Source of the DNA: Lachnospiraceae bacterium
GTDB lineage: Bacteria; Bacillota_A; Clostridia; Lachnospirales; Lachnospiraceae
Length of the DNA stretch: 14,171 nucleotides
Assembly (NCBI GenBank): GCA_017621115.1
Contig: JAGATU010000066.1
Span: 1-14,171 of the forward strand
Reading direction: 5' to 3'
Both the position numbers and the translations under genes were made by a program. Positions 1 through 7,983 of this stretch are shown in pieces. Under the pieces are notes generated by a model that saw only the letters and a list, made by a program, of their open reading frames with translations, did no database searches and was not told the origin of the DNA. Position 1 is the stretch's first letter; every line of letters begins with the position of its first letter.

Positions 1-1
1 T

Positions 2-316
2 ACATTTCTGGACAATCCCATCCCTGCCAATGCTGTAGATGAAGAATTATTGGCAATACAACACATAATTGATACTGTTAAAAGCGATTCAGAAACGAGG
101 AAACGATATATGGGAATCATGGGTGTAATTGATTACGAAAGAAGAGATGCTTTTGAAGCAGGCGAAAAATCAGGCCTTCAAGAAGGTATAATTCAAGGCG
201 CTATCAGCAATAGCAAATTTATGAATTTAACCAAGGAACAAACAAAAGAAAACATCATGAAGCAGTTTTCCATGCCGGAAAACATAGCAGAAGATTATCT
301 TAATTTATACTGGTAA
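2..316 (+). CDS. C-terminal part of a Rpn/PD-(D/E)XK-type nuclease-transposase family protein (partial)
   Basis: The frame is open from the window edge to a TAA at 314-316, so the true start lies outside the window and only about 104 residues are visible. An in-frame TTG at 50 could serve as a start codon but has no convincing ribosome binding site, so I treat the gene as 5'-truncated by the window. The visible part has a basic and acidic helical stretch (ETRKRYMGIMGVIDYERRDA), then a glycine/glutamate-rich EAGEKSGLQEGIIQGA segment. This kind of segment is typical of the C-terminal tail of Rpn-family recombination-promoting nucleases and the PD-(D/E)XK nuclease family transposases common in Clostridia. 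The catalytic domain is not in view, so activity cannot be judged. It is the only gene on this strand and converges on hydF across a shared terminator. The family call rests on the tail composition alone. Confidence 0.55.
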   Translation, partial: TFLDNPIPANAVDEELLAIQHIIDTVKSDSETRKRYMGIMGVIDYERRDAFEAGEKSGLQEGIIQGAISNSKFMNLTKEQTKENIMKQFSMPENIAEDYLNLYW

Positions 317-356
317 CATATTAACAACTCACATCAATTAAAGGAATGACACGCTA

Positions 357-391
357 AAACCCGTTTGAATCTGATAGACTCAAACGGGTTT
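357..391. terminator. Bidirectional intrinsic terminator between convergent genes
   Basis: The arms AAACCCGTTTGA (357-368) and TCAAACGGGTTT (380-391) are a perfect 12-bp inverted repeat with an 11-base loop. On the minus strand the stem ends in TTTT, just after the hydF stop codon. On the plus strand it follows the stop of the partial nuclease gene by about 40 bases and ends in TTT. The location between two converging stop codons fits a terminator shared by both transcripts. Confidence 0.75.
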
Positions 392-399
392 AATTATAG

Positions 400-1605
400 T
401 TACTCCAACTCTCCCACTACATCCTTAAACAATTCCACACTTCTCTTCAAAATGCCATGCATATGGGCAATTGCAATTCCATAATTCACAATAGGGACAT
501 TTGCCTCTACCGCCCTTTTAATGCGGTTTTTCATTTCCGTTTCATTCAGGGTACAGCCGCCGCAATGCACAATTACAGAAAACGGTGTCAACTCTTCCGG
601 GAACTCTCCTCCTGAAGAAAAGGCAAACTCCGGCTCTACTCCTGTGAATTCTTTAGTCCAATTTGGCATTTTTACCGTGCCAATATCGTTACATTGGCGG
701 TGATGGGTACAGCCTTCAGATATTAACACCTTATCGCCGCTCTTTATTTTGGATAACGCAGCTGCTCCGCGCACCAGTTCTTTCAAATCTCCCTTATATC
801 TTGCCATTAAAATGGAAAAAGAAGTAAGCGGAACATCCTTCGGCACATCCTCACTGACTTTTTCAAATACCTGCGAATCCGTAATTACCATTTTCGGTTT
901 CTTAGATAACGATGCCAAAGTCATGACTATTTCTGTATCCTGACAGGTTACCACCACTCCATGTACATCCAAAATATCGCGGATTACCAACTGCTGCGGT
1001 AATATTAACCGGCCCTTTGGTGCTGCCTCATCAATTGGAGTTACCAAAACCACGATATCTCCTGCCTCAATCAAATCACGCACCAGCACTTTTTCATTCT
1101 TATTTTCTTTTACCAAAGAACCGAGTGCTTCTTTTACCGCGGCAATCCCTTCTCCTGTATGGGCACTTGCATACAGTACTCCCTCTTTCTTTGAAACATC
1201 CTCGCCAAACGGTAAATCTATTTTATTAAACACAAGCAGATACGGAATTCTGCGTTCTTCCAATTCTTTTATCAGTTCTTCATCACAGGTGCCCATACCT
1301 TCGGTTTTATCCACTACCAAAACCGCAATATCGGTCTTCTCCAGAATCTGCTTTGCTTTCCGTACACGAAGACTGCCAAGTTCACCCTCATCATCCAATC
1401 CCGGTGTGTCAATAATTACAACCGGTCCAAGTGGCAACAATTCCATGGCTCTTTTTACCGGGTCCGTGGTTGTTCCCTTTACGGCCGATACAACTGAAAG
1501 CTGCTGCCCTGTAATGGCATTTACCATGCTGGATTTGCCTGCATTACGCTTTCCGAAAAAACTGATATGTATGCGTTCTGCTGATACACTGTCCTGTAAT
1601 CCCAT
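400..1605 (-). CDS. hydF: HydF, [FeFe]-hydrogenase maturation GTPase / scaffold
   Basis: HydF is the scaffold GTPase that receives the diiron subcluster made with HydE and HydG and transfers it to apo-hydrogenase. The 401-residue product has the expected length and order. A TrmE/Era-like G domain comes first: P-loop GKRNAGKSS (residues 18-26), switch GTTTDP (44-49), DTPGLDD (66-72) and NKID (127-130). A middle dimerisation region follows, then a C-terminal iron-sulfur domain. That last domain shows the HydF signature CxH (C299, H301) and HCxxC (H347, C348, C351), which are the [4Fe-4S] ligands. The start MGLQDSV matches the family N-terminus and is preceded by GGGAG about 10 bases upstream. 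It lies about 40 bases downstream of the hydG stop and is the last gene of the hydE-hydG-hydF run, ahead of the terminator at 357-391. Confidence 0.97.
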   Translation of the reverse strand: MGLQDSVSAERIHISFFGKRNAGKSSMVNAITGQQLSVVSAVKGTTTDPVKRAMELLPLGPVVIIDTPGLDDEGELGSLRVRKAKQILEKTDIAVLVVDKTEGMGTCDEELIKELEERRIPYLLVFNKIDLPFGEDVSKKEGVLYASAHTGEGIAAVKEALGSLVKENKNEKVLVRDLIEAGDIVVLVTPIDEAAPKGRLILPQQLVIRDILDVHGVVVTCQDTEIVMTLASLSKKPKMVITDSQVFEKVSEDVPKDVPLTSFSILMARYKGDLKELVRGAAALSKIKSGDKVLISEGCTHHRQCNDIGTVKMPNWTKEFTGVEPEFAFSSGGEFPEELTPFSVIVHCGGCTLNETEMKNRIKRAVEANVPIVNYGIAIAHMHGILKRSVELFKDVVGELE

Positions 1606-1646
1606 AAATTCAAGTCTCCCTCATAAGTTGTCTAAAATTACATTCT

Positions 1647-3104
1647 TTAGAATCTAAAATCTCTGCGATTTGAAGATCTAATAGCCTCGATATTCTCTAT
1701 CGCAATACCCCGTACCTTATCATTTGGCACGCGTAAAAGTTCGTCCTCCACCATTTTATAACCGGCTTCCTTTGTCTTATCGGAAGCATAATCTTCCAAA
1801 TACTCCGATAAAGTCATAAGCGCATTCGGATGACAGCAATTCAAAATCTGACCATTTTTACATAGACTCATAAACCGGTCACCCGTACGTCCTTCGCGGT
1901 AACACGCTGTACAGAAAGACGGAATATGTCCATTCTCAATCAGCCAGTGTACAACCTCATCCAAACTTCTCTGGTCAGACACATCAAACTGCTCCGTATC
2001 ATGAGGTCTCTCTTCATTAGAATAACCCGCATAACCGCCAACGGAAGTACGTGAGCCGCCGGACACCTGAGAAACACCAAGTCTCAATAACTTGGTTCTT
2101 ACCTGTTCACTTTCTCTTGTGGAGATAATAATTCCCGTATACGGTACTGCCAAACGGATACAAGCCGTTATTTTGGCAAAGGTTTCATCATCAATTCCGT
2201 TATCAAACTGATCCGGGTCAATATCATCCGCTCTTTTCAAACGCGGCACACTAATCGTATGCGGACCGACACCGTGAACTGCCTCTAAATGCTCTGCATG
2301 CATAAGCAGACCGGCAAATTCGTATTTGTACAATTCCAGCCCAAACAATACTCCCAATCCAACATCATCAAGTCCGCCTTCCATCGCACGATCCATTGCT
2401 TCCGTATGATAGGCATAATCATGCTTTGGTCCCGTCGGATGCAATTGCAAATAACTCTCCTTATGATAAGTCTCCTGGAACAAAATATAAGTCCCGATTC
2501 CTGCATCTTTTAACTTACGATAATTCTCCACTGTCGTTGCGGCAATATTTACATTCACACGACGGATATCGCCATTTTTATGATGAACGCTGTATATGGT
2601 CTTAATACAATCCAAAATATACTCAATCGGATTATTTACAGGGTCTTCGCCCGCTTCAATGGCGAGTCTCTTATGCCCCATATCCTGCAAGGCAATTACT
2701 TCTGCTTTTACTTCTTCCTGTGTCAGTTTTTTACGCAGAATGTGCTTGTTTTTCATATGGTACGGGCAATACACACAACCGTTTACGCAATAATTGGATA
2801 AATAAAGCGGCGCAAAAATCACAATACGGTTCCCATAGAAAGCCAGTTTTATTTCTTCCGCAATCCGGTACATCTCCTCTATTTTCTCAGGAATTTCGCA
2901 TGCCAAAAGAACGGATGCCTCCCTATGGGACAATCCCGCACAAATGTATCCTGTTTCTGTTTTCTGCGGTCTTGCCTTCTTTAATATCGCATCAATCAAC
3001 TCCACATTGCTTTTATTCTGTTCTGCATACTCCAATGTTGCACGGATCTCTTCATCGTTAATAAATTCTTCTGCTTTCATGGAGTTTGGATTGTAAATAG
3101 CCAT
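1647..3104 (-). CDS. hydG: HydG, radical SAM tyrosine lyase for H-cluster CO/CN ligands
   Basis: HydG cleaves tyrosine with a 5'-deoxyadenosyl radical and yields p-cresol plus the CO and cyanide ligands of the hydrogenase diiron centre. The protein (485 residues from this start) carries the radical SAM motif CVNGCVYC (C-x3-C-x2-C) in its N-terminal quarter. Its C-terminal HydG-specific cluster motif CTAC-x22-C ends in the NCCHPNAL segment. Together these separate it from ThiH, which lacks the C-terminal cysteine set. An in-frame ATG five codons upstream (3119) would add MGCDK. I prefer the inner ATG at 3104 because a GGGATGTGA stretch sits just before it, whereas nothing like a ribosome binding site precedes the outer ATG, but the choice is uncertain. 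The gene follows hydE by a few tens of bases and precedes hydF, consistent with one operon. Confidence 0.96.
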   Translation of the reverse strand: MAIYNPNSMKAEEFINDEEIRATLEYAEQNKSNVELIDAILKKARPQKTETGYICAGLSHREASVLLACEIPEKIEEMYRIAEEIKLAFYGNRIVIFAPLYLSNYCVNGCVYCPYHMKNKHILRKKLTQEEVKAEVIALQDMGHKRLAIEAGEDPVNNPIEYILDCIKTIYSVHHKNGDIRRVNVNIAATTVENYRKLKDAGIGTYILFQETYHKESYLQLHPTGPKHDYAYHTEAMDRAMEGGLDDVGLGVLFGLELYKYEFAGLLMHAEHLEAVHGVGPHTISVPRLKRADDIDPDQFDNGIDDETFAKITACIRLAVPYTGIIISTRESEQVRTKLLRLGVSQVSGGSRTSVGGYAGYSNEERPHDTEQFDVSDQRSLDEVVHWLIENGHIPSFCTACYREGRTGDRFMSLCKNGQILNCCHPNALMTLSEYLEDYASDKTKEAGYKMVEDELLRVPNDKVRGIAIENIEAIRSSNRRDFRF

Positions 3105-3146
3105 TTTGTCACATCCCATCTGTCAGTAAAAATGAATTATTCTTAA

Positions 3147-4265
3147 TTATATTTTAATATCGCCCCTATCCGTTACTACCTGGTACCCAATCGAGGCTAT
3201 TCTTTCCTCTAACAGTTCTTTGCTCTGTGCCGATTCAGCGCCATCAGAGGCTTTATTATTATACAGCATATATTTTTTTCGCGCCGATACCGGTGATAAG
3301 TTCGGCATTACTACATTGGCTCCTGCTAAAATCCCTTTTTCCCTTCCGCTTTCAGTAAGACTTCCGAGAGCAGTCGTAGCAGGCAATAATATATTCGGCT
3401 TTATCAAACGGATAATTGAGAGCAGATAACAGGTTAATTCCACATTACCTGCCACTTTCTCTGCAAAAGGCGTATCCTTATGCGGGATAAACGGTCCGAT
3501 ACCGCACATATCCGGACCAAACTCTTCAATAAACTTAAGGTCCTTTGCCAAATGCGCACTTGTTTGATACGGAGAACCAACCATAAAACCGCAACCAACC
3601 TGATAGCCGATATCTTTCAGATTCCGTAAGCAATTCATACGTGTGTCCAGAGTCTGTTCCTTCGGATGCAGCATCGCATAATGTTCCTCATCTGCCGTTT
3701 CATGTCTGAGCAGGTAACGGTCCGCTCCGGCTTCATATAAACGCTTATAACTTTCCTTACTTCTCTCTCCTAACGAAAGCGTTACGGCACAATCGGCATG
3801 TTCTTCCTTAATGGAATATATCAATTCTTCCAACCACTCATCCGTAAAAAAAGCATCCTCGCCGCCCTGTAATACAAAAGTTCGGAAACCAAGATTATAC
3901 CCTTCCCTGCAACATTCAAGAATCTCATCCCGTGTCAGACGATACCTGTCACAGTTTGCATTACTTTTGCGGATTCCGCAATAATAGCAATCGTTTTTAC
4001 AAATATTACTAATCTCAATCAGCCCACGGATAAATACAGTATCTCCATAGATTTCTTTTCGGACACGAACCGCCTCTGATACCAGGAACTCGGTCGCTTC
4101 GCTATTACGGTTTTCTATCAGATACTCATATTCTTCCACCGTCAGTTTGTGTTCCGTTATTAACTTTTCCACTAACGAAAAAAGTCTCTTATCCAATCTT
4201 TTGCATCCATTTCTATTTCTTTTTTCTGCTTGCCAAAAACCGTCTGCGATATTTGAGTTCCGCAT
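3147..4265 (-). CDS. hydE: HydE, radical SAM maturase of [FeFe]-hydrogenase
   Basis: HydE is the BioB-like radical SAM enzyme that acts on the HydG-derived organometallic iron-cysteine complex during assembly of the diiron subcluster. The radical SAM motif CKNDCYYC (C-x3-C-x2-C) is in context GLIEISNICKNDCYYCGIRK, as is typical of HydE, and the length (up to 372 residues) is close to the family norm of about 350. The start is doubtful. The ATG at 4265 gives an unusually long, basic, low-complexity N-terminus and has no ribosome binding site. An in-frame TTG at 4196 would begin MDKRLFSLVEKLI and leaves the usual distance to the first cysteine, but it has only a weak GGA upstream. The strong AGGAG at 4296-4300 instead serves an overlapping short frame (see 4172-4288). 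The order E-G-F suggests co-transcription. Confidence 0.94.
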   Translation of the reverse strand: MRNSNIADGFWQAEKRNRNGCKRLDKRLFSLVEKLITEHKLTVEEYEYLIENRNSEATEFLVSEAVRVRKEIYGDTVFIRGLIEISNICKNDCYYCGIRKSNANCDRYRLTRDEILECCREGYNLGFRTFVLQGGEDAFFTDEWLEELIYSIKEEHADCAVTLSLGERSKESYKRLYEAGADRYLLRHETADEEHYAMLHPKEQTLDTRMNCLRNLKDIGYQVGCGFMVGSPYQTSAHLAKDLKFIEEFGPDMCGIGPFIPHKDTPFAEKVAGNVELTCYLLSIIRLIKPNILLPATTALGSLTESGREKGILAGANVVMPNLSPVSARKKYMLYNNKASDGAESAQSKELLEERIASIGYQVVTDRGDIKI

Positions 4266-4288
4266 ATTTTACAATCTTTTTCCCACAT
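4172..4288 (-). CDS. Small ORF (38 aa) with a strong ribosome binding site, overlapping the hydE 5' end
   Basis: An ATG at 4286-4288 is preceded by AGGAG with 7-base spacing, the best translation start in this junction. The AGGAG overlaps the stop codon of the upstream membrane-protein gene, which suggests translational coupling. The frame reads MWEKDCKICGTQISQTVFG and onward to a TAG at 4172-4174, giving 38 residues with a CxxC near the N-terminus. It is out of frame with hydE and ends about 20 bases inside the plausible hydE TTG start. I do not recognise it. It could be a leader peptide that couples translation into hydE, the N-terminus of a HydE split by an indel, or a chance frame. Confidence 0.35.
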   Translation of the reverse strand: MWEKDCKICGTQISQTVFGKQKKEIEMDAKDWIRDFFR

Positions 4289-4292
4289 ATAA

Positions 4293-4790
4293 CTACTCCT
4301 GATTCTTATATGTAACATAGATATGTCCGACACCAAACACTACTGCCAAAATCATTGCCGGAATATTTCTCATGGTAATTCCGCCAATTAAAAATAAAAG
4401 CGTCGGAATAATCGCAAGTGCCATGCTTTTCCACATTTTCTGTCCCACAAAATACAGCATCCACACAATCCAATATGCTACCATCAGTAGCGTGCTTCCC
4501 AACAAATATACCATAAACTCGGTTACCGATGCCCAGCCCTGTGTCAAACTTCCAAAAGTAAACACCATAAAAAACATCGAACCGTATCTACCACCCTGCT
4601 CCAAAATAAGAGCCCATTTATCGGTACATGTATTCGTTGCATCTTTATATTTTACCGCATAAACAATATTCGGAATTAATAACAGAATCAGAAAAAACAA
4701 ACCATATCCGTTAAACCAACCGCTTCCGATTTGTCCCGCAACAAATATACTTGTGGGGCCGTCGGCCCCACCGATAATACTGTAACTCAT
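4293..4790 (-). CDS. Small multi-pass membrane protein with N-terminal GGADGPT peptide
   Basis: The product has 165 residues and about four to five hydrophobic segments (roughly 29-46, 71-84, 92-115, 122-138 and 143-160), so it should be an inner-membrane protein. Its first 20 residues, SIIGGADGPTSIFVAG, match the signature around the conserved GGADGPT of the beta subunits of sodium-pumping oxaloacetate/methylmalonyl-CoA/glutaconyl-CoA decarboxylases. Those proteins are more than twice as long, and nothing else here resembles them, so it is not a decarboxylase subunit. The DNA encoding the peptide is a GC-rich perfect hairpin (4753-4771). GAGGAG four bases before the ATG sets the start. It lies 32 bases after the DUF4037/DUF4125 gene, and its stop overlaps the ribosome binding site of the short frame leading into hydE, so it is probably part of the same transcript. 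The function is unknown. Confidence 0.8.
   Translation of the reverse strand: MSYSIIGGADGPTSIFVAGQIGSGWFNGYGLFFLILLLIPNIVYAVKYKDATNTCTDKWALILEQGGRYGSMFFMVFTFGSLTQGWASVTEFMVYLLGSTLLMVAYWIVWMLYFVGQKMWKSMALAIIPTLLFLIGGITMRNIPAMILAVVFGVGHIYVTYKNQE
4753..4771 (-). other. GC-rich perfect hairpin inside the GGADGPT codons
   Basis: Arms GTGGGGCC and GGCCCCAC flank a 3-base loop (GAC on the coding strand), 8 bp, almost all G-C. They lie about 20-38 bases into the coding region of the small membrane protein, within an otherwise A/T-rich gene. An mRNA hairpin this stable so close to a start codon could affect translation or RNA stability. Alternatively it may simply follow from the Gly-Gly-Ala-Asp-Gly-Pro-Thr codons chosen. 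Confidence 0.6.
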
Positions 4791-4822
4791 ATTACTCCTC
4801 TATTCTCCTTAGCAAACTATCC

Positions 4823-7249
4823 TTAAAGCCTTTCCTCTGCTTCTTCTACTGACTCATACCCATATAATTTTGCCGTATTCTCCATAGTCTCATATGCCAA
4901 ATTACGGTTTTCTCTCAATAATCCTGTAATAAACCGGCCATATAAAATAAATGTATTCTCCGAATACGTGCCAAGTTCTCCGCGAAGATATGTCTCATAA
5001 GAAGTATTAAACGGCGTATCTTCTGCAGTATGGATACTTCTGGCATTGCCTGCCATCTTCGGATACTTTGCGGCAAACTCTTCCATCCAGCCAACCTGGA
5101 TTTTAACTATTTCCTCTTGAATGGCAATTCTTTCCTCATTCAAAACAGGAAGGTCTTTTTTCAACTCCTCATATTTTTCGGGTGTTGTACTTTTCATCAT
5201 ACGGGCGTATTTTTCCATAATCAGATTCCAACCCTTATTCTCAGCAGAAAGTAAATCATTGCAAAAACTATCCAACAATTCATCCGGCCATGTCAGATAC
5301 TGGCTCTTTCGCATAATGGAAAAAGTCTGATAATCATCCTGGCAACTTGCTCTTCCACCCTCGTTTTTCACTTTATCAAACTGCTTCCATTCCAACTCTA
5401 CAATTTTTTCAACAATATCCATATTTTTACCTCTTAAAATCTGGGAAATATAGTTTTCCAAGAAAGTATCTTTGCCTCGAATCAGATTCTGTGCGGTCAA
5501 TTCTTTTACAATAGTTGCCGCTATCTTCTCAAACAATACAACACATTTATCTTCGGTATTTATCTCTGCCGCATCATAAGTAACACTCTCCCAGGCTTCT
5601 GCCTGACAAGGCAGTACTGCAAGTTCATCCAATGTACATAGAATACCTTTTACAAAAGCATCTCCTGTATCTTTCTCAGCTAATACTTCAAGTCCTTTTC
5701 GTTTCCATTTATAATACGGCGCATATGTTTTACGCAGCAGATACACCAAATCCATCGCCGATTCCATGGCTTTCCCTACACAAATCCGGGCAGTCACATA
5801 GTCTTTTCTTGCCATCATACGGGCATAATTACTCTGTCCGTACTGTGCAAAATCATGAAGGCTCTGCGCCAGTTTCCTTCGCCATACAGCTTGCGGATAA
5901 TACTTAAGCAAACACTCTCTTATACCTGTGAAAACACCTTGCTTATCTGCATATATCTCTCCGTTTGTAGCTGTTGCAAGTTGATATTCCGCTATACTGT
6001 CATAAGAAATGAGCATCTTGTCAGCGATTCCCTGCTCCACCATTTTTTCATAATCCATATCTGTTCCCAGTATACGATTATAAAAATCATTCACACCAAA
6101 AATACCACGGCGATTTGATAAAAACAGATTCACCCCATCTTCCTGCAAATATGTCTGGATCAATTTCTCATATTCTCTCTGCAGTTCTTCTCCAATTTCC
6201 TCATAATCCGACTGCAAAAGCCACATACAGAATCCAATCTCATAATCATGATCCGTCGATATCTTATCGTCATATCCAAAACAGTCAGATCCTTCTCCAA
6301 CCATCCCAACTGCTATTCTGTCTTCATAATCCGCAAACTTCTCATGAATCATCGTTTTTCCGTATTTTTCATAAAACGTTCTGCTGCGTTCTAAATTGGA
6401 AACCCAATCATTCTTTTCCTCTGAAAACACAGGATTCTCTTTTTCATCCTGCAATTTAGTCATCACATAGTTAAATTTTTCTTTCACTCTGGCATAATTG
6501 TCCGTTCTGCCGACATGCTTTTCAATCTCAGCAAGCCCTTTTTCATAATAAGCTGCCGCATTCACATAATCCTTTTTAAAACTGTAAGCATCTCCCATCG
6601 CTACCAGAACCGCACCGTAATGGAAGTCACCACCGCCATCTTTTTCATGAACAGCCAATGCTTCCTTCAAATACCGGATTGCCTGCTCATACGCTTCATC
6701 CGTACCAATCTGCAAAAGAGTTGCCGCCAGATTAGCCCTGGTAGTGGCCTGCGGAATCACAGCTTCCTCATAAGAATCTGCTATTTCCAAAGCCTTAAGC
6801 AACATATCCCTTGCACTTTCATAGTCCTGCATTTCCTGAAATAAGAGGCTCCAGTTATTGTAAAGGCTTGCATACATAAAATCTGTAGGAGGTATCTGTT
6901 GCTTATAGGTTTCCTCTACAATTTCATATAAGCGCAAAGACTCTTCAAATAATCCAAATGCCCGATAAGCATTTGCCACATTTAAAAGAGAGGTCGCATA
7001 GTCAATGCGCCCCTCTAATTTCATTAACTTTAATATTTTCTGCAATTCCTCACAGTATCGTAATGCTTTTTCCTTTTGTGTTGTATCACGGCAAAATCCT
7101 ATAATCTCATTCAAAAGAGTAATCACAATTCCGTATTCGGACTTCTCTTTTGCTTCCGTTATCGTATTTACCAGATAATCCTCTATTTCTTCCAAACTGT
7201 TTGTTCCAAACATCGCATCATACTGTGCCAAAATCTTTTCCAAGTTCAT
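4823..7249 (-). CDS. TPR + DUF4037 nucleotidyltransferase + DUF4125 protein
   Basis: This 808-residue, apparently cytoplasmic protein has three parts. Residues about 1-265 are helical tetratricopeptide-like repeats (for example NVANAYRAFGLFEESLRLYE and GDAYSFKKDYVNAAAYYEKG). Residues about 285-600 match DUF4037, with the nucleotidyltransferase-fold pattern GS-x11-DxD (G320-S321, D333, D335, in GEGSDCFGYDD...STDHDYE). Residues about 610-808 match DUF4125, with the characteristic NEGGRASCQDDYQTF segment. The nucleotidyltransferase motif implies nucleotide transfer to an unknown acceptor; the DUF4125 role is not known to me. Only a weak AAAGGA about a dozen bases upstream supports the ATG. The gene follows the flavin reductase/rubredoxin gene by about 30 bases and precedes the small membrane protein and hydEGF with no terminator in between, so co-transcription is likely. 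The domain assignment is by recall of family motifs. Confidence 0.82.
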   Translation of the reverse strand: MNLEKILAQYDAMFGTNSLEEIEDYLVNTITEAKEKSEYGIVITLLNEIIGFCRDTTQKEKALRYCEELQKILKLMKLEGRIDYATSLLNVANAYRAFGLFEESLRLYEIVEETYKQQIPPTDFMYASLYNNWSLLFQEMQDYESARDMLLKALEIADSYEEAVIPQATTRANLAATLLQIGTDEAYEQAIRYLKEALAVHEKDGGGDFHYGAVLVAMGDAYSFKKDYVNAAAYYEKGLAEIEKHVGRTDNYARVKEKFNYVMTKLQDEKENPVFSEEKNDWVSNLERSRTFYEKYGKTMIHEKFADYEDRIAVGMVGEGSDCFGYDDKISTDHDYEIGFCMWLLQSDYEEIGEELQREYEKLIQTYLQEDGVNLFLSNRRGIFGVNDFYNRILGTDMDYEKMVEQGIADKMLISYDSIAEYQLATATNGEIYADKQGVFTGIRECLLKYYPQAVWRRKLAQSLHDFAQYGQSNYARMMARKDYVTARICVGKAMESAMDLVYLLRKTYAPYYKWKRKGLEVLAEKDTGDAFVKGILCTLDELAVLPCQAEAWESVTYDAAEINTEDKCVVLFEKIAATIVKELTAQNLIRGKDTFLENYISQILRGKNMDIVEKIVELEWKQFDKVKNEGGRASCQDDYQTFSIMRKSQYLTWPDELLDSFCNDLLSAENKGWNLIMEKYARMMKSTTPEKYEELKKDLPVLNEERIAIQEEIVKIQVGWMEEFAAKYPKMAGNARSIHTAEDTPFNTSYETYLRGELGTYSENTFILYGRFITGLLRENRNLAYETMENTAKLYGYESVEEAEERL

Positions 7250-7281
7250 AAAACAAAAATATCCTTTTATTGAGATTCCTA

Positions 7282-7905
7282 TTATCGTACCTGCTTCTCA
7301 AAATCGCTTGCCGGATGTTTGCAAAGCGGACAAATAAAATCCTCCGGAATCGGATCACCGTCATACTCATATCCGCAAATCTTGCATACCCAAACCGTCT
7401 TGCCTTCCTTTGGACCTTCCTGTGCCTGTGGCTTTGGCTTAATATTGTTCTGATAATACTCATATGTTGCGGATGCTACATCACTCAATACTTCCATATT
7501 GGTAACGGCCGCAATAAATAATGTATGCGTTCCCAAATCTACTGTCTGTTCCACCCACGCAGAAATATAAGCATTTGTTCCTTCCGTAATATAATTTACA
7601 TCATTTAGTCCCTTTTTATATCCTGTAAATCCTGCAAATTTATCCACTTCACGGCCGGACTGGAAACCAAAACGCTTGAATAATTCAAAAGATGCGTCCT
7701 GGCTGATAATGGAAATATTAAACCTGCGGTTTTCCATAATCAAATCATGTGTATAGTTGGCCTTGTTAACCGCAATACTGATACGGTTCGGCTGAGAAGT
7801 AACCTGAATACCTGTGTTAATAATACATCCATTGTGCTTACCGTTACTGTTTGCGGTTAAAACAAATAATCCGTATGATAATTTGTACATTGCTTTCTGA
7901 TCCAT
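7282..7905 (-). CDS. Flavin reductase domain protein with C-terminal rubredoxin (Hrb-like)
   Basis: The protein (207 residues from this start) begins with an FMN-binding flavin reductase-like split-barrel domain. Its MYKLSYGLFVLTA and TSQPNRISIAVNKANYT segments are typical of this group. A linker rich in Lys, Pro, Gln and Glu leads to a rubredoxin domain, WVCKICGYEYDGDPIPEDF...CPLCKHPASDFE, with four iron ligands (C174, C177, C192, C195). This layout matches the high-molecular-weight rubredoxin/NAD(P)H:rubredoxin-type proteins of acetogens and clostridia, which pass electrons to flavodiiron or other oxidative-stress partners. A longer in-frame start at 7923 exists, but GGAGG at 7913-7917 lies inside it and is spaced 7 bases from the ATG at 7905, so the shorter start is used. 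It lies upstream of the DUF4037 gene and may share a transcript with hydEGF. Confidence 0.92.
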   Translation of the reverse strand: MDQKAMYKLSYGLFVLTANSNGKHNGCIINTGIQVTSQPNRISIAVNKANYTHDLIMENRRFNISIISQDASFELFKRFGFQSGREVDKFAGFTGYKKGLNDVNYITEGTNAYISAWVEQTVDLGTHTLFIAAVTNMEVLSDVASATYEYYQNNIKPKPQAQEGPKEGKTVWVCKICGYEYDGDPIPEDFICPLCKHPASDFEKQVR

Positions 7906-7930
7906 AATAATTCCTCCATTCATTTGATAT

Positions 7931-7980
7931 AAAAGAAGTCCGACGAAACAGCTACTATCCTCTTTAGTCCGACTTCCTTT
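7931..7980 (-). terminator. Hairpin between the GGDEF/EAL gene and the flavin reductase gene
   Basis: On the minus strand AAAGGAAGTCGGAC (7980-7967) can pair with GTCGGACTTCTTTT (7944-7931). The 14-position stem has one G-G mismatch and one G-U pair, a 22-base loop, and T residues on the trailing side. It could terminate the upstream GGDEF/EAL transcript. Because a plausible promoter lies just upstream (7984-8012), it may instead act as a leader hairpin or operator for the flavin reductase gene. Confidence 0.5.
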
Positions 7981-7983
7981 ATA

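Noticed and set aside
4293..4790. Sodium-translocating decarboxylase beta subunit
   Set aside because: Only the first 20 residues match. The length, number of segments and remaining sequence do not fit, and no alpha, gamma or biotin-carrier subunit is nearby.
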